From JALZMG01 sp963739975 (GTDB lineage Bacteria > Actinomycetota > Acidimicrobiia > Acidimicrobiales > Ilumatobacteraceae): a stretch of DNA of 64,000 bases. Within the stretch, counting starts at the first letter, position 1. Every line of letters starts with the position of its first letter. Of this stretch, positions 43,625-51,333 are shown in pieces. A model generated the notes under the pieces. That model saw only the letters and a program-made list of their open reading frames with translations. It ran no database searches and had not been told where the DNA came from. The translations under genes and the position numbers were made by a program. Location of the stretch: assembly GCA_963739975.1 (NCBI GenBank), contig CAVUCK010000023.1, positions 1 through 64,000 of the forward strand, read 5' to 3'.

Positions 43625-44671
43625 TCATCCCGGCGGCTGAACGCCGGCGCCGGTGGCGCGGGCGATGAGCAGGCGGCGTGAGTCCGTGCGGGTCTTGGCG
43701 AAGATCGACTTGAGGTGATCTTGCAACGTGTGCTCGGAGATCCCCAGGATGCGGGCGGCGTGCCGGCTGTCGTGCCCGGCGACCACGGATTCGAGGACGT
43801 CCGTCTCGCGTCCGGTGAGCCCGGCGATGCGCCCGTAGAGCGATGCTCGCTCGGCGGGCGGTGTTGGTTCGATGCTGACGGCGATCGTCGGACCGTGCGG
43901 AGTCGAGGCGGTGATCCGTGCGGCGCTGGTGGTCATCCATGAGCGCCCGGGGACGTGGACTCGCGCCTGCGCCGGTCGATCGTCGACACCGGCTTCGACG
44001 GCGAGGAGTTGGGCGGCGACGTTGAGCGCCGCGGCGGGGATCGCGGCCCGTCCCTCTCCGGCCGGCAGGAGCGCCCGCAAGTAGTGCTCACTGCGCTCCG
44101 TGTGTCCGACGACCGCCAGGTCGTCCGTGAGCAGCAGGACCGCCGGACCGTCGAGGTCGAGGGTCGATGGCGTCTCGAAGGTGCTGAGCTGCGCTCGCCG
44201 CAGCGCCGGGATCACGACACCGGAAAGGGCGCCGAGCGTGTGGCGTTCGTCCGGACCGAACGGGCCGGATCGGCGCCACAGGTCGATGAAGCCCCAGCAG
44301 CCGGCTGCGTCGCGCAGCACCACCGACGCGACGTCGCAGATCCCGCACGACGCCAGCATCGAACACCACGGGTCGGCGCGGGACCGGTCGATCCCGGTCG
44401 AACCGACGAGCGTGACGGCGACGCCCGGCGCCAGGCTCGTCCACCGGTTGACCGTCGTCAGGTATTTGGCGCGGATCACGCGTGACAGGTCGGCGATGAC
44501 TGGCACCTCGGCGACCGGAGAGGACCCGACGCAGGTCACCGGATCGGTGAGGAGCCACGCGAACGCATCGAACGGGATCGCCGACCGCAGTTCGGCGAGC
44601 ACCGCAACCCGCAGCTCACGTTCGTCGGCGTGACGCTGACAGATCCCGTCGATGCGCTCGAGCACGCCCAC
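43625..44671 (-). CDS. LuxR-family transcriptional regulator
   Basis: 348 residues. The N-terminal ~200 residues resemble a GAF-type sensor domain (LLTDPVTCVGSSPVAEVP; GCWGFIDLWRRSGPFGPDERHTLGALSGVV). The C-terminal HTH is LTGRETDVLESVVAGHDSRHAARILGISEHTLQDHLKS split over one helix-turn-helix. The signal is unknown. The start is GTG 44671 with a TAGCGT hexamer 8 bases upstream; the longer frame to 44848 reads antisense to the divergent gene. It faces the barrel gene at 44751 across two inverted repeats, so it probably regulates that gene and itself. Confidence 0.75.
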   Translation of the reverse strand: MGVLERIDGICQRHADERELRVAVLAELRSAIPFDAFAWLLTDPVTCVGSSPVAEVPVIADLSRVIRAKYLTTVNRWTSLAPGVAVTLVGSTGIDRSRADPWCSMLASCGICDVASVVLRDAAGCWGFIDLWRRSGPFGPDERHTLGALSGVVIPALRRAQLSTFETPSTLDLDGPAVLLLTDDLAVVGHTERSEHYLRALLPAGEGRAAIPAAALNVAAQLLAVEAGVDDRPAQARVHVPGRSWMTTSAARITASTPHGPTIAVSIEPTPPAERASLYGRIAGLTGRETDVLESVVAGHDSRHAARILGISEHTLQDHLKSIFAKTRTDSRRLLIARATGAGVQPPG

Positions 44672-44698
44672 TGACCTCGACGCTATGCGAGCTGCCGG

Positions 44699-44739
44699 TC
44701 CCAACAAGTTGGGATGGTGCCGCGGCGAGGTATCGCCGC
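44699..44739. promoter_or_regulatory. Two inverted repeats in the LuxR / barrel divergent region
   Basis: TCCCAAC-AA-GTTGGGA (44699-44714) and GCGGCGA-GGTA-TCGCCGC (44722-44739) are perfect 7 bp palindromes in the 79 bp gap between divergent genes. These are likely operators, possibly for the adjacent LuxR protein. Confidence 0.5.
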
Positions 44740-44750
44740 ACGATCGTGGG

Positions 44751-45068
44751 GTGACGACACTGCACATCGAGCATCCCATCACCGAGTACGGCGAGTGGAG
44801 GGCGGCGTTCGACCGCGCCGAACCGCTGCGAACACGCGGCGGAGTCATCGCCCATCGCGTCAGCCAGCCGATCGACGACGACCGCTACATCGTCGTCCAG
44901 CTCGACTTCGAAGACGTCCCCCGCGCCGCCGCCTTCCTCGACACCCTCCGCACCCGAATCTGGGCCGACCCGACTCGAGCACCCGGGCTCGGTGGCACAC
45001 CGCGCGCCGTGGTCCTCCAGCCCGCTGACCGCCGATCTCTCATCGCGTACCGCGATCCAGGTCACTGA
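44751..45068 (+). CDS. Dimeric alpha-beta barrel (monooxygenase/cyclase-like) protein
   Basis: 105 residues in one ferredoxin-like repeat: TTLHIEHPITEYGEWRAAFD, GVIAHRVSQPIDDDRYIVVQLDF, then a helix and GTPRAVVLQPAD. Small barrels of this type act as dimers in stress or polyketide-like chemistry; the substrate is unknown. The start is GTG 44751; residues encoded upstream of it look random. The 3' end overlaps the comEC stop region (45040) on the other strand by 29 bp. Confidence 0.6.
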   Translation: MTTLHIEHPITEYGEWRAAFDRAEPLRTRGGVIAHRVSQPIDDDRYIVVQLDFEDVPRAAAFLDTLRTRIWADPTRAPGLGGTPRAVVLQPADRRSLIAYRDPGH

Positions 45069-46494
45069 CGTGTGGGCGTCGGCCCCCTCGCACCCGGATG
45101 ACGAGCGCGATGACGGCGACGGCCGCCACGGAGGCCAGCCATGACCACGGAGCCGGTGGCTCGAGGCGGGCCCCGACCGTCGCCACGGCGTCGATCCAGG
45201 CCACCGCCACGCCGACCGGCGCCATCACGACCGGTGCGATCGCCGGGACGCTGCCGGCGAGCAGGCAGGCCGGCAGCCCGTACAGCATGACGAGGCCGGC
45301 GACGGGGACGGCGACCAGGTTGGCGGCGGTGCCGATCATCGACAGCCGCCCGAAAACGAGCAGGCTGGGCAGGGCCACCCCGGCCTGGGCACCGACGGTG
45401 ATGGCGACCGGCACGGCCAGCGGTCCGAGGCGGCTGAGGCGCAGCGCCAGCCATGGGCCGATGCCCGTGACGCCCGCCGTGGCACCGACGGAGAGCCAGA
45501 ACCCGACGGACCAGGCGAGCAGCGGGTCGACGAGGAGCAGGCCGGTGACGGCGAGCGCCAGCAGCCGCAGCGGCTCCCGCTGGCGGCCGAGGAGGAAGGC
45601 GGTCGCGCTGAGCCCCGCCATCGTCGCCGCCCGCAGCACGGACGGCTCGGCCCGCGTGAGCACGACGAACCAGGCGATCACGGCCACGGTCGCCACCCAC
45701 CGGTTGACGGGACGGGCCCGGCGCAGCAGCGGGCCGCAGGCGGCCAGGACGAACGCAACGTTCTGCCCGGAGACCGCGGTGAGGTGCGACAGCCCACTCT
45801 GGCGGAACCGCTCGACCATCGCCGGCGGCTGGTCACGGTCGTCGCCGATCACCAAGCCCCTCGTCAACGCCGCCTGGTCGGCGGGCAGGACGTCGGCGCC
45901 GCGGGCGATGACGGCCCGCACCCGGTTCGACGACTCCGCCAGCGCACCGCCGGGGCGCCGATCACCGAGCCAGTCGGCGTCGAGCTCGCCGACGACGTGC
46001 TGCCAGGCGACACGGTCGGCCCGGTCAGGGTCGAGCGGCTGCAGGTCACCGGCCACGCGCACGAGGTCGCCGCCGCGCCACGTGGCTGCCCGCAGCTGCC
46101 GGGCTCGACCACGCACCCACAGCTCGTAGCGCTCGGCGTCGACCTCGACCACCACCCGGACGGCGCCTGGGTAGCGCTGCGGATCGCCGACGACGGTCGC
46201 CCAGGCGTCGACCGAGCCCAGGCGGTCGGGAGCGAGCGAGTCCCAGGAGCGGTCGCTGCGGATCGTGGCGATCAGGGCCAACACGACCAGGGCGGCCGCG
46301 ATCCCAGGCCGCCGGGCGACGACGGCGACCAGCGCGAGCGCGACGCCGATCCAGGGCGCTCGGACGGCGCACGTGAGCGCCGTCGTGACGGCCGCCACGA
46401 CGACCCACACGGTCGGCAGCGTCGGCAGAACCGGGCGGGAAGCGGACCTAGCATGCCGCGGCGGCGGCTGAAGGATCCCGTACCCTGCTGCCAT
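45040..46494 (-). CDS. comEC: ComEC DNA-uptake channel, lacking the C-terminal hydrolase domain
   Basis: 484 residues. The N-terminal OB-like part (DAWATVVGDPQRYPGAVRVVV) is followed by the polytopic competence domain with GLVIGDDR, SGLSHLTAVSGQNVAFVLA and LTRAEPSVLRAATMA. ComEC forms the inner-membrane channel for single-stranded DNA. The usual C-terminal metallo-beta-lactamase domain is absent: the protein ends shortly after the last helices (VIRVRGGRR). ATG 46494 has GGAGAGGAG upstream, preferred over ATG 46509. Located downstream of comEA, with a small membrane-protein gene interposed on the other strand. Confidence 0.85.
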   Translation of the reverse strand: MAAGYGILQPPPRHARSASRPVLPTLPTVWVVVAAVTTALTCAVRAPWIGVALALVAVVARRPGIAAALVVLALIATIRSDRSWDSLAPDRLGSVDAWATVVGDPQRYPGAVRVVVEVDAERYELWVRGRARQLRAATWRGGDLVRVAGDLQPLDPDRADRVAWQHVVGELDADWLGDRRPGGALAESSNRVRAVIARGADVLPADQAALTRGLVIGDDRDQPPAMVERFRQSGLSHLTAVSGQNVAFVLAACGPLLRRARPVNRWVATVAVIAWFVVLTRAEPSVLRAATMAGLSATAFLLGRQREPLRLLALAVTGLLLVDPLLAWSVGFWLSVGATAGVTGIGPWLALRLSRLGPLAVPVAITVGAQAGVALPSLLVFGRLSMIGTAANLVAVPVAGLVMLYGLPACLLAGSVPAIAPVVMAPVGVAVAWIDAVATVGARLEPPAPWSWLASVAAVAVIALVIRVRGGRRPHVSDLDRGTR

Positions 46495-46507
46495 CGCGCT
46501 CCTCTCC

Positions 46508-46930
46508 ATGTCCCGCTACACCTACGAAGGCCCACGGTGGTACCGCGGTCGCATCCGGACCCGCGGACCCCTGCTTGCCGTCGTGCCCCCGCTGTGCGTC
46601 GGGCTGCTGGCGCTGCTCGTGATCAGCGTCGGCAACAGCGCCGGCACTGGACTGACCGGCCTCGTGCTCTCGGTGATGGCCGCGCCCGGTCTCCTGGCTG
46701 TCGGCGCGCCGTTCTCCAGCAGCGTGCTGTGGCCGATCGGCATCGGGATCAGCGTCGTGCTGTGGATCGTCGTCGGGTTCCTCGCCGCCCGGCGGTCCAC
46801 GCGCAACCCCATGGCGACGTGGGCCGACTACTGGCGGGACTACGCGGTGATGGCGATCGGCATCTGCGTGGGCGCCGGCGTCGCGGTGGGCGTGGCGCGC
46901 GTCGCCCTCGGCGACGTGCTGAGCTTCTAG
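46508..46930 (+). CDS. Small membrane protein, four hydrophobic segments
   Basis: 140 residues: LLAVVPPLCVGLLALLVISVG, GLTGLVLSVMAAPGLLAVG, LWPIGIGISVVLWIVVGFLA and AVMAIGICVGAGVAVGVARV are hydrophobic, joined by short basic loops. No known family. It lies between the ends of comEC and comEA on the opposite strand, and its start overlaps nothing but the comEC leader. Weak ribosome binding site. Confidence 0.55.
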   Translation: MSRYTYEGPRWYRGRIRTRGPLLAVVPPLCVGLLALLVISVGNSAGTGLTGLVLSVMAAPGLLAVGAPFSSSVLWPIGIGISVVLWIVVGFLAARRSTRNPMATWADYWRDYAVMAIGICVGAGVAVGVARVALGDVLSF

Positions 46931-46935
46931 CGACA

Positions 46936-47640
46936 TCACACCGCCACCAGGTCGCGGAGCGCGTCGAGCTTGGCGGGGCCGATGCCGCGGACGGCCTCCA
47001 GGTCGTCGACCGACGCGAACGGGCCGTTGGCGCTGCGGTGGTCGACGATCGCCGTGGCCGTGGCCGGTCCGATGCCGGGCAGGTCGTCGAGCTGGTCGAC
47101 CGTGGCACGGTTGAGGTCGATCGGTCCCGCCGGCGCCGGGTTCGACCCGCCGGCCGGGGCGGGTGGCGGCGCCTCTCCCACGACAGGTACGTACACGCGT
47201 TCGCCGTCGGCGACGACGGCGGCCAGGTTGAGGGCGCCGGGGTCGGCGCCGGCGGTCGGCCCGCCGGCGGCGAGGAGGGCCGACTCGACTCGCGCCCCGG
47301 CGGGCAGCTCGTACACACCGGGCGCGGCCACGGCACCGGCGACGTGGACGATCACCGCCGCCGGTGCTTCGCTGGTCGCCGGGACCGCTGGGGCGGCCGT
47401 GCCCGACGGCGGCGCCGTGGCCTGGGGCAGCCCGGCCTCGATCGGTGTCGTCGGGGACCGCAGCAGCCACCAGCCGATCACGACGAGGACCACAGCGGTC
47501 AGCCCGCCGGCGATCAGCCGGCCGGCACCGAACCACTCGATCCAGGGGCGGAGCCGGCCGTCGGGGCCGGGTCGCCAGCGGTCCGACGAGCGTGCCGAGC
47601 CGACGTCCAGGTCCTCGTCGGCGATGTCCTCGACGGGCAT
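46936..47640 (-). CDS. comEA: ComEA-like DNA-binding competence protein
   Basis: 234 residues. A cytoplasmic start is followed by one transmembrane helix (LIAGGLTAVVLVVIGWWLL, ~40-60), a Pro/Ala linker, an SLBB domain (VIVHVAGAVAAPGVYELPAG) and a C-terminal double helix-hairpin-helix (IDLNRATVDQLDDLPGIGPA; LEAVRGIGPAKLDALRDLV). It binds DNA outside the membrane and passes it to ComEC. The ATG at 47640 has GAGGAGGGA upstream, and TAGGGT (47711-47706) may be the -10. Confidence 0.88.
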   Translation of the reverse strand: MPVEDIADEDLDVGSARSSDRWRPGPDGRLRPWIEWFGAGRLIAGGLTAVVLVVIGWWLLRSPTTPIEAGLPQATAPPSGTAAPAVPATSEAPAAVIVHVAGAVAAPGVYELPAGARVESALLAAGGPTAGADPGALNLAAVVADGERVYVPVVGEAPPPAPAGGSNPAPAGPIDLNRATVDQLDDLPGIGPATATAIVDHRSANGPFASVDDLEAVRGIGPAKLDALRDLVAV

Positions 47641-47787
47641 CGATCCCTCCTCGCTCGGCGCGCCGGTGGCGCGACGGGAGTTGGGGGATGTCGGTGGGCG
47701 GACCCTACCGACGCCAGCCGAGCAGACCGGTCCTGGCCGTCGCCATCGGCCGGAGTGAGTCGATTGCGACGGCCAATACAGCGCCGA

Positions 47788-48495
47788 TCAGTACAGCTGG
47801 GCGGTGAGGCGGCGGCGGTAGCCGGCGGTGCGCGGGTCGTCCGGACCCATCAGCTCGAGGATGTCCACGAACTCCTGGCGGGCGGCGTCGTCCTCGCCCA
47901 CCCGACCGAGCAGCTCCTCCAGCTTGGCGTCGTAGTCGTCGGTCGGTTCGACGCCCACGCGGGCGGCGGCGGCGATCTTGCGGGTGCGATCGCTGGCCGG
48001 GATCTTCTCCAAGAGTGCCAGCGCTTCCTCCGTGTCCCCCTGCGCGACGAGCAACTCGGCGAGGGCGACGATGACGTCCTCGTTGCCGGGCTCGAGCGCC
48101 AACGCCTGGCGCAGGCTGAGCTGGTCGCCGGCGGCGAGGAGCTGGGCGACCTGCGACTGCTCCGCGCTCGGCAGCAGACCGTCCACGAACCGCTGCACCT
48201 CGTGCTCCGGGTAGGCGCCGACGAATCCGTCGACCACCTCCCCGTCACGCAGCGCGAACACCGCCGGGATCGATTGCACCCGGAAGGCCTGGCTGATCGC
48301 CGGGTTCTCGTCGACGTTGACCTTGGCCAGCACGACCTGACCGTCGGTGGCGTCGACCACCTTCTCGATGATCGGCCCGAGGGTCTTGCACGGACCGCAC
48401 CAGGGCGCCCAGAGGTCGACGACGACCGCCGCCGACTTGGATCGCTCGACGACGTCCTGTTCGAAGGTCGCGTCCGTCACGTCGATCGCTGCCAT
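47788..48495 (-). CDS. Thioredoxin-TPR protein (YbbN/CnoX-like)
   Basis: 235 residues. Thioredoxin fold with active site WAPWCGPCK (Cys33, Cys36), then cis-Pro in VQSIPAVFALRDGEVVDGFVG. After residue ~110 come TPR-like helices (QALALEPGNEDVIVALAELLVAQGD) and a C-terminal ELMGPDDPRTAGYRRRL. E. coli YbbN/CnoX is a holdase that protects clients in oxidative stress; this one keeps the CGPC pair, so redox activity is expected. TAGCCT about 9 bp before the ATG may be the -10. Confidence 0.85.
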   Translation of the reverse strand: MAAIDVTDATFEQDVVERSKSAAVVVDLWAPWCGPCKTLGPIIEKVVDATDGQVVLAKVNVDENPAISQAFRVQSIPAVFALRDGEVVDGFVGAYPEHEVQRFVDGLLPSAEQSQVAQLLAAGDQLSLRQALALEPGNEDVIVALAELLVAQGDTEEALALLEKIPASDRTRKIAAAARVGVEPTDDYDAKLEELLGRVGEDDAARQEFVDILELMGPDDPRTAGYRRRLTAQLY

Positions 48496-48571
48496 GACGA
48501 TGGAGGCTACGGCCCGGTCACGGCGGCGCAGCCGGCATCGAGGACCGGGTCGGAGGGCCCGATCGTCGCGT

Positions 48572-48585
48572 TACCGTCGGGTCGA
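48572..48585 (+). promoter_or_regulatory. Leaderless -10 of the phosphotransferase gene
   Basis: TACCGT (48572-48577) ends seven bases before ATG 48585. The same hexamer and spacing occur before the LLM gene (TACCGT 52356-52361, ATG 52369). Confidence 0.45.
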
Positions 48586-49658
48586 TGACCGCCGACCCGA
48601 TCGCTGGCCGAGCGCCCGCCGATCCGGCGGCCGGCATCGACGTCCCGGGCGCGACGGCGTGGCTGACCGAAAGCGTCGAGGGTGCCGCGGCGCCGTTCCG
48701 GTTCGACGTCATCGCCGGTGGCCACTCCAATCTCACCTACCGCGTCACGGACGCCGCCGGGCGGGCGCTGGTCCTGCGCCGTCCACCGCTCGGACACGTG
48801 CTGGCCAGCGCCCACGACATGGGCCGCGAGCACCGGATCATCTCCAGCCTTCGCGACACGCCGGTGCCGGTGCCCACCACGCTCGGCTACTGCCCCGAGG
48901 ACGACGTGATCGGGGCGCCGTTCTACGTCATGGAGTTCGTCGAGGGTCATGTCGTGCGCGACGTCACGATCGCCGAGGCCATGCTCGACGTCGACGCCCG
49001 CGCCCGGGCCAGCCGCTCGGTCGCTGACACGCTGGCCGCGCTGCACGCCGTCGACATCGACACCGTCGGCCTCACCGACCTGGCCCGCCACGATGGCTAC
49101 ATCGCCCGCCAGCTGAAGCGCTGGCATGGGCAGTGGGAGCAGCAGCGCACACGTGATCTCCCCCTCGTCGACGACGTCCACGCGGCGTTGACCGAGCGCA
49201 TCCCGGAACAGGGCCCGGCGGCCATCGTCCACGGCGACTACCGGCTGGACAACGCCATCGTCTCCAGCGCCGGCGACGTCGTCGCCGTGCTCGACTGGGA
49301 GATCTGCACGCTCGGCGATCCGCTGGCCGACGTCGGCCTGCTGCACGTGTACTGGACCGGTCCCGGCGACGCGGCCAGCGCGTGGGGTGGGAGGTCGACG
49401 ACGGCGCCGGGCTTCTGGGACCGCCAGCAGGTCGTCGAGCGGTACGCCGAGGTGTCCGGGCGCGACCTCTCGGAGCTGTCCTTCTACGTCGCCTTCGGGT
49501 ACTGGAAGCTGGCCTGCATCCTGGAGGGCGTCTACGCCCGCTACGTCGGGGGTGCGCTGGGTGAGCGCGACCCCAGCGAGCTGGCGCCCTTCGCCGCCCA
49601 GGTTGACGCGGCGGCGACGATGGCCGCCGAACAGCTCGAACGGTTGGTGGAGACGTGA
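48585..49658 (+). CDS. Aminoglycoside-phosphotransferase-fold kinase (ACAD10/11-like)
   Basis: 357 residues. Kinase-like motifs: VIAGGHSNLTYRVTD (P-loop equivalent), VHGDYRLDNAIV (catalytic Asp and Asn) and VLDWEICTLGDPLADVG (metal-binding Asp). The 'GHSNLTY' and 'DWE...GDPL.D' forms match the acyl-CoA dehydrogenase-associated phosphotransferases, which phosphorylate hydroxy-acyl-CoAs, rather than antibiotic kinases. The PAC2 gene follows 76 bp downstream across a 28 bp duplication. Confidence 0.8.
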   Translation: MTADPIAGRAPADPAAGIDVPGATAWLTESVEGAAAPFRFDVIAGGHSNLTYRVTDAAGRALVLRRPPLGHVLASAHDMGREHRIISSLRDTPVPVPTTLGYCPEDDVIGAPFYVMEFVEGHVVRDVTIAEAMLDVDARARASRSVADTLAALHAVDIDTVGLTDLARHDGYIARQLKRWHGQWEQQRTRDLPLVDDVHAALTERIPEQGPAAIVHGDYRLDNAIVSSAGDVVAVLDWEICTLGDPLADVGLLHVYWTGPGDAASAWGGRSTTAPGFWDRQQVVERYAEVSGRDLSELSFYVAFGYWKLACILEGVYARYVGGALGERDPSELAPFAAQVDAAATMAAEQLERLVET

Positions 49659-49680
49659 CGATCGGCGCTCGCGAGCGAGG

Positions 49681-49736
49681 GACGGCCTGCGTGGCCGGGG
49701 AACGCAATGACGGCCTGCGTGGCCGGGGAACGCAAT
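49681..49736 (+). repeat. Tandem 28 bp duplication before the PAC2 gene
   Basis: Two adjacent exact copies of a unit beginning GACGGCCTGCGTGGCC and ending ACGCAAT. Each copy creates an ATG at its end (49707, 49735); only the second is in the frame of the PAC2 gene. Confidence 0.9.
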
Positions 49737-50631
49737 GACGGCTGACCACCGCTACGTGTCCGATGCCGACGGGCTGGATGCTCCGGTGCTCGTCGTCATG
49801 CTGACCGGGTGGATCGATGCCAGCGGCGCCGCGGCGGCGGCGATGGGCGCCCTGGAGCAGGAGTGCAGCGCCGCGCCGCTGGTCGAGTTCGACGACGACG
49901 TGTACATCGACTACCGGGCCCGCCGGCCGATCCTCGAGCTGCGCGACGGGGTCAACCATCGCCTGGTGTGGTCGTCGCCGGCGATCCAGCGCGGGCGCTC
50001 CCCGGACGGCAAGGACGTGCTGCTGCTCGGCGGACCCGAGCCCGACATGGCGTGGCACCGCTTCGCCCGCACGGTCGCCGACCTGGCCGAGGAGCTGGGT
50101 GTGGAGCGCATGGCGGCGCTCGGGGCGTACCCGTTCGCCACGCCGCACACGCGCCCGTCGCACCTCTCGGCCACGTCGCCGTCGCGCGACGTCCTGACCG
50201 GCCTGCCCTTCCGCACCAGCTCGGTCGACGTGCCCGCCGGCATGGCCGCGGCGCTGGAGCAGACGGTGCACGAGCGGGGCATCCCCGCCGTGGGCATCTG
50301 GGCCCAGGTGCCCCACTACGTGGCGTCGATGTCGTATCCGGCGGCGTCGGTGGCGCTGCTCGAAGGACTGGCCGCGGCCACCGGGGTGCGCGTCGATGCC
50401 GCCGAGCTGCGTCGCGAGTCAGTGCTGCAGCGCGAGCGACTGGACCAGCTCGTCGACGGCAACGACGAGCACCAGGCGATGATCGCCCAGTTCGAGCGCC
50501 TGTACGACGCCGCCGACGAGGACGCCGCGTCGCACGAGGGATTGCCCGGTGAGGGTGGCCTCGAACTGCGCTCCGGCGAGGAGATCGCCGACGAGGTCGA
50601 GCGCTTCCTCCGCGAGCAAGGCAAGAACTGA
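49735..50631 (+). CDS. PAC2-family protein
   Basis: 298 residues. APVLVVMLTGWIDASGAAAAAM, VEFDDDVYIDYRARRPILEL, LLLGGPEPDMAWHRFA and HYVASMSYPAASVALL match the PAC2 (proteasome assembly chaperone-like) family common in actinobacteria. Archaeal and eukaryotic relatives assist proteasome assembly; the bacterial role is not settled. The C-terminus is Glu-rich and helical. The ATG at 49735 is at the end of a duplicated segment, so an alternative upstream initiation signal may matter. Confidence 0.8.
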   Translation: MTADHRYVSDADGLDAPVLVVMLTGWIDASGAAAAAMGALEQECSAAPLVEFDDDVYIDYRARRPILELRDGVNHRLVWSSPAIQRGRSPDGKDVLLLGGPEPDMAWHRFARTVADLAEELGVERMAALGAYPFATPHTRPSHLSATSPSRDVLTGLPFRTSSVDVPAGMAAALEQTVHERGIPAVGIWAQVPHYVASMSYPAASVALLEGLAAATGVRVDAAELRRESVLQRERLDQLVDGNDEHQAMIAQFERLYDAADEDAASHEGLPGEGGLELRSGEEIADEVERFLREQGKN

Positions 50632-50652
50632 CGCCGCGCCCATGGGGCGCGG

Positions 50653-51132
50653 TCAGATCTGGCGGAGGGAGAGGAGGAAGGCGATGGAGGCGGCGAGGGC
50701 GAGGGCCACCCGGACGTGGTTCATCCGGGTCCACTCCACCTGGTAGCGCCGCCAAAGATCGAGCGACGACGGCAGGGCCGGGTCGAGGGCGCCGAGCGCG
50801 TCGTTGCGGGGGACGTGGTAGGTGATCGTGACGGCCAGCGACACGACGTACAGCCCGGCGCCGACGATCAGCCACGCCGAGCCCGGCTCGCCCCATCGGA
50901 CGACGGCAAGGACGCCCGAGGCGAGGCTCGTCAGTGCAGTGCCAAGGAGCACCAGCATGAACAGCGGTGACGGGGCAGCCAGGTTGATGCCCTGCATCGC
51001 CGCCATGCCGGCGGGGTGACCGGCGCGGTCGAGGCCGTTCATGACGAACGCCGAGAACGCGAACAGCGAGCCGGCGGCCAGCGCTGCCCCGATGACGTTG
51101 ACGCCGGCGAGGACGAGGGTCAGGCGGTCCAC
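50653..51132 (-). CDS. DUF1772 (anthrone oxygenase-like) membrane protein
   Basis: 159 residues, four transmembrane helices. Family features: GSLFAFSAFVMNGLDR, MAAMQGINLAAPSPLFM, VTITYHVPRNDAL and WRRYQVEWTRMNHVRVALA, where the NxxL/W..Y....N.vR pattern is the DUF1772 signature. Fungal relatives oxidise anthrones; the bacterial function is unknown. The start is GTG 51132, overlapping the end of the small ORF at 51120-51251 by 13 bp. Confidence 0.8.
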   Translation of the reverse strand: MDRLTLVLAGVNVIGAALAAGSLFAFSAFVMNGLDRAGHPAGMAAMQGINLAAPSPLFMLVLLGTALTSLASGVLAVVRWGEPGSAWLIVGAGLYVVSLAVTITYHVPRNDALGALDPALPSSLDLWRRYQVEWTRMNHVRVALALAASIAFLLSLRQI

Positions 51133-51251
51133 GTCGCCACCTGTTCAGCGTGGACGGCGACGTCGCCGGCGGGGCGGAGGTCGTGGGCGCAGGCGGCGAG
51201 GCGTGCGGCGATGCGGCGACCGGTGGCGCCGGAGGTGAGATCGGTGCTCAT
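51120..51251 (-). CDS. Small 43-residue ORF upstream of the DUF1772 gene
   Basis: ATG 51251 opens 43 codons (MSTDLTSGATGRRIAARLAA...VATWTA) and a TGA that overlaps the DUF1772 GTG by 13 bp. The sequence is plausible as a helical soluble peptide. No known family. It could couple translation into the membrane gene. Divergent from the AraC gene across 82 bp. Confidence 0.4.
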   Translation of the reverse strand: MSTDLTSGATGRRIAARLAACAHDLRPAGDVAVHAEQVATWTA

Positions 51252-51292
51252 GGCAGCCAGTCAAGTCGACGGATGACGGACGATCCATCGTC

Positions 51293-51333
51293 GAACGCTC
51301 GCAATCCATTCGTGAGCGTCTAGATTCACGCTC
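51293..51333 (+). promoter_or_regulatory. AraC promoter with three ACGCTC/GAGCGT half-sites
   Basis: AACGCTC (51294-51300), GAGCGT (51314-51319) and ACGCTC (51328-51333) form alternating half-sites. TAGATT (51321-51326) ends seven bases before ATG 51334, giving a leaderless arrangement in which the half-sites flank the -10. Autoregulation is likely. GACGAT-CC-ATCGTC is another palindrome at about 51277-51290. Confidence 0.5.

Noticed and set aside
45784..48588. 934-codon plus-strand frame over comEC, comEA and the thioredoxin gene
   Set aside because: Shadow of three well-supported minus-strand genes.
48585..49658. Antibiotic phosphotransferase
   Set aside because: Motif variants fit ACAD10/11-like acyl-CoA-associated kinases better than aminoglycoside kinases.
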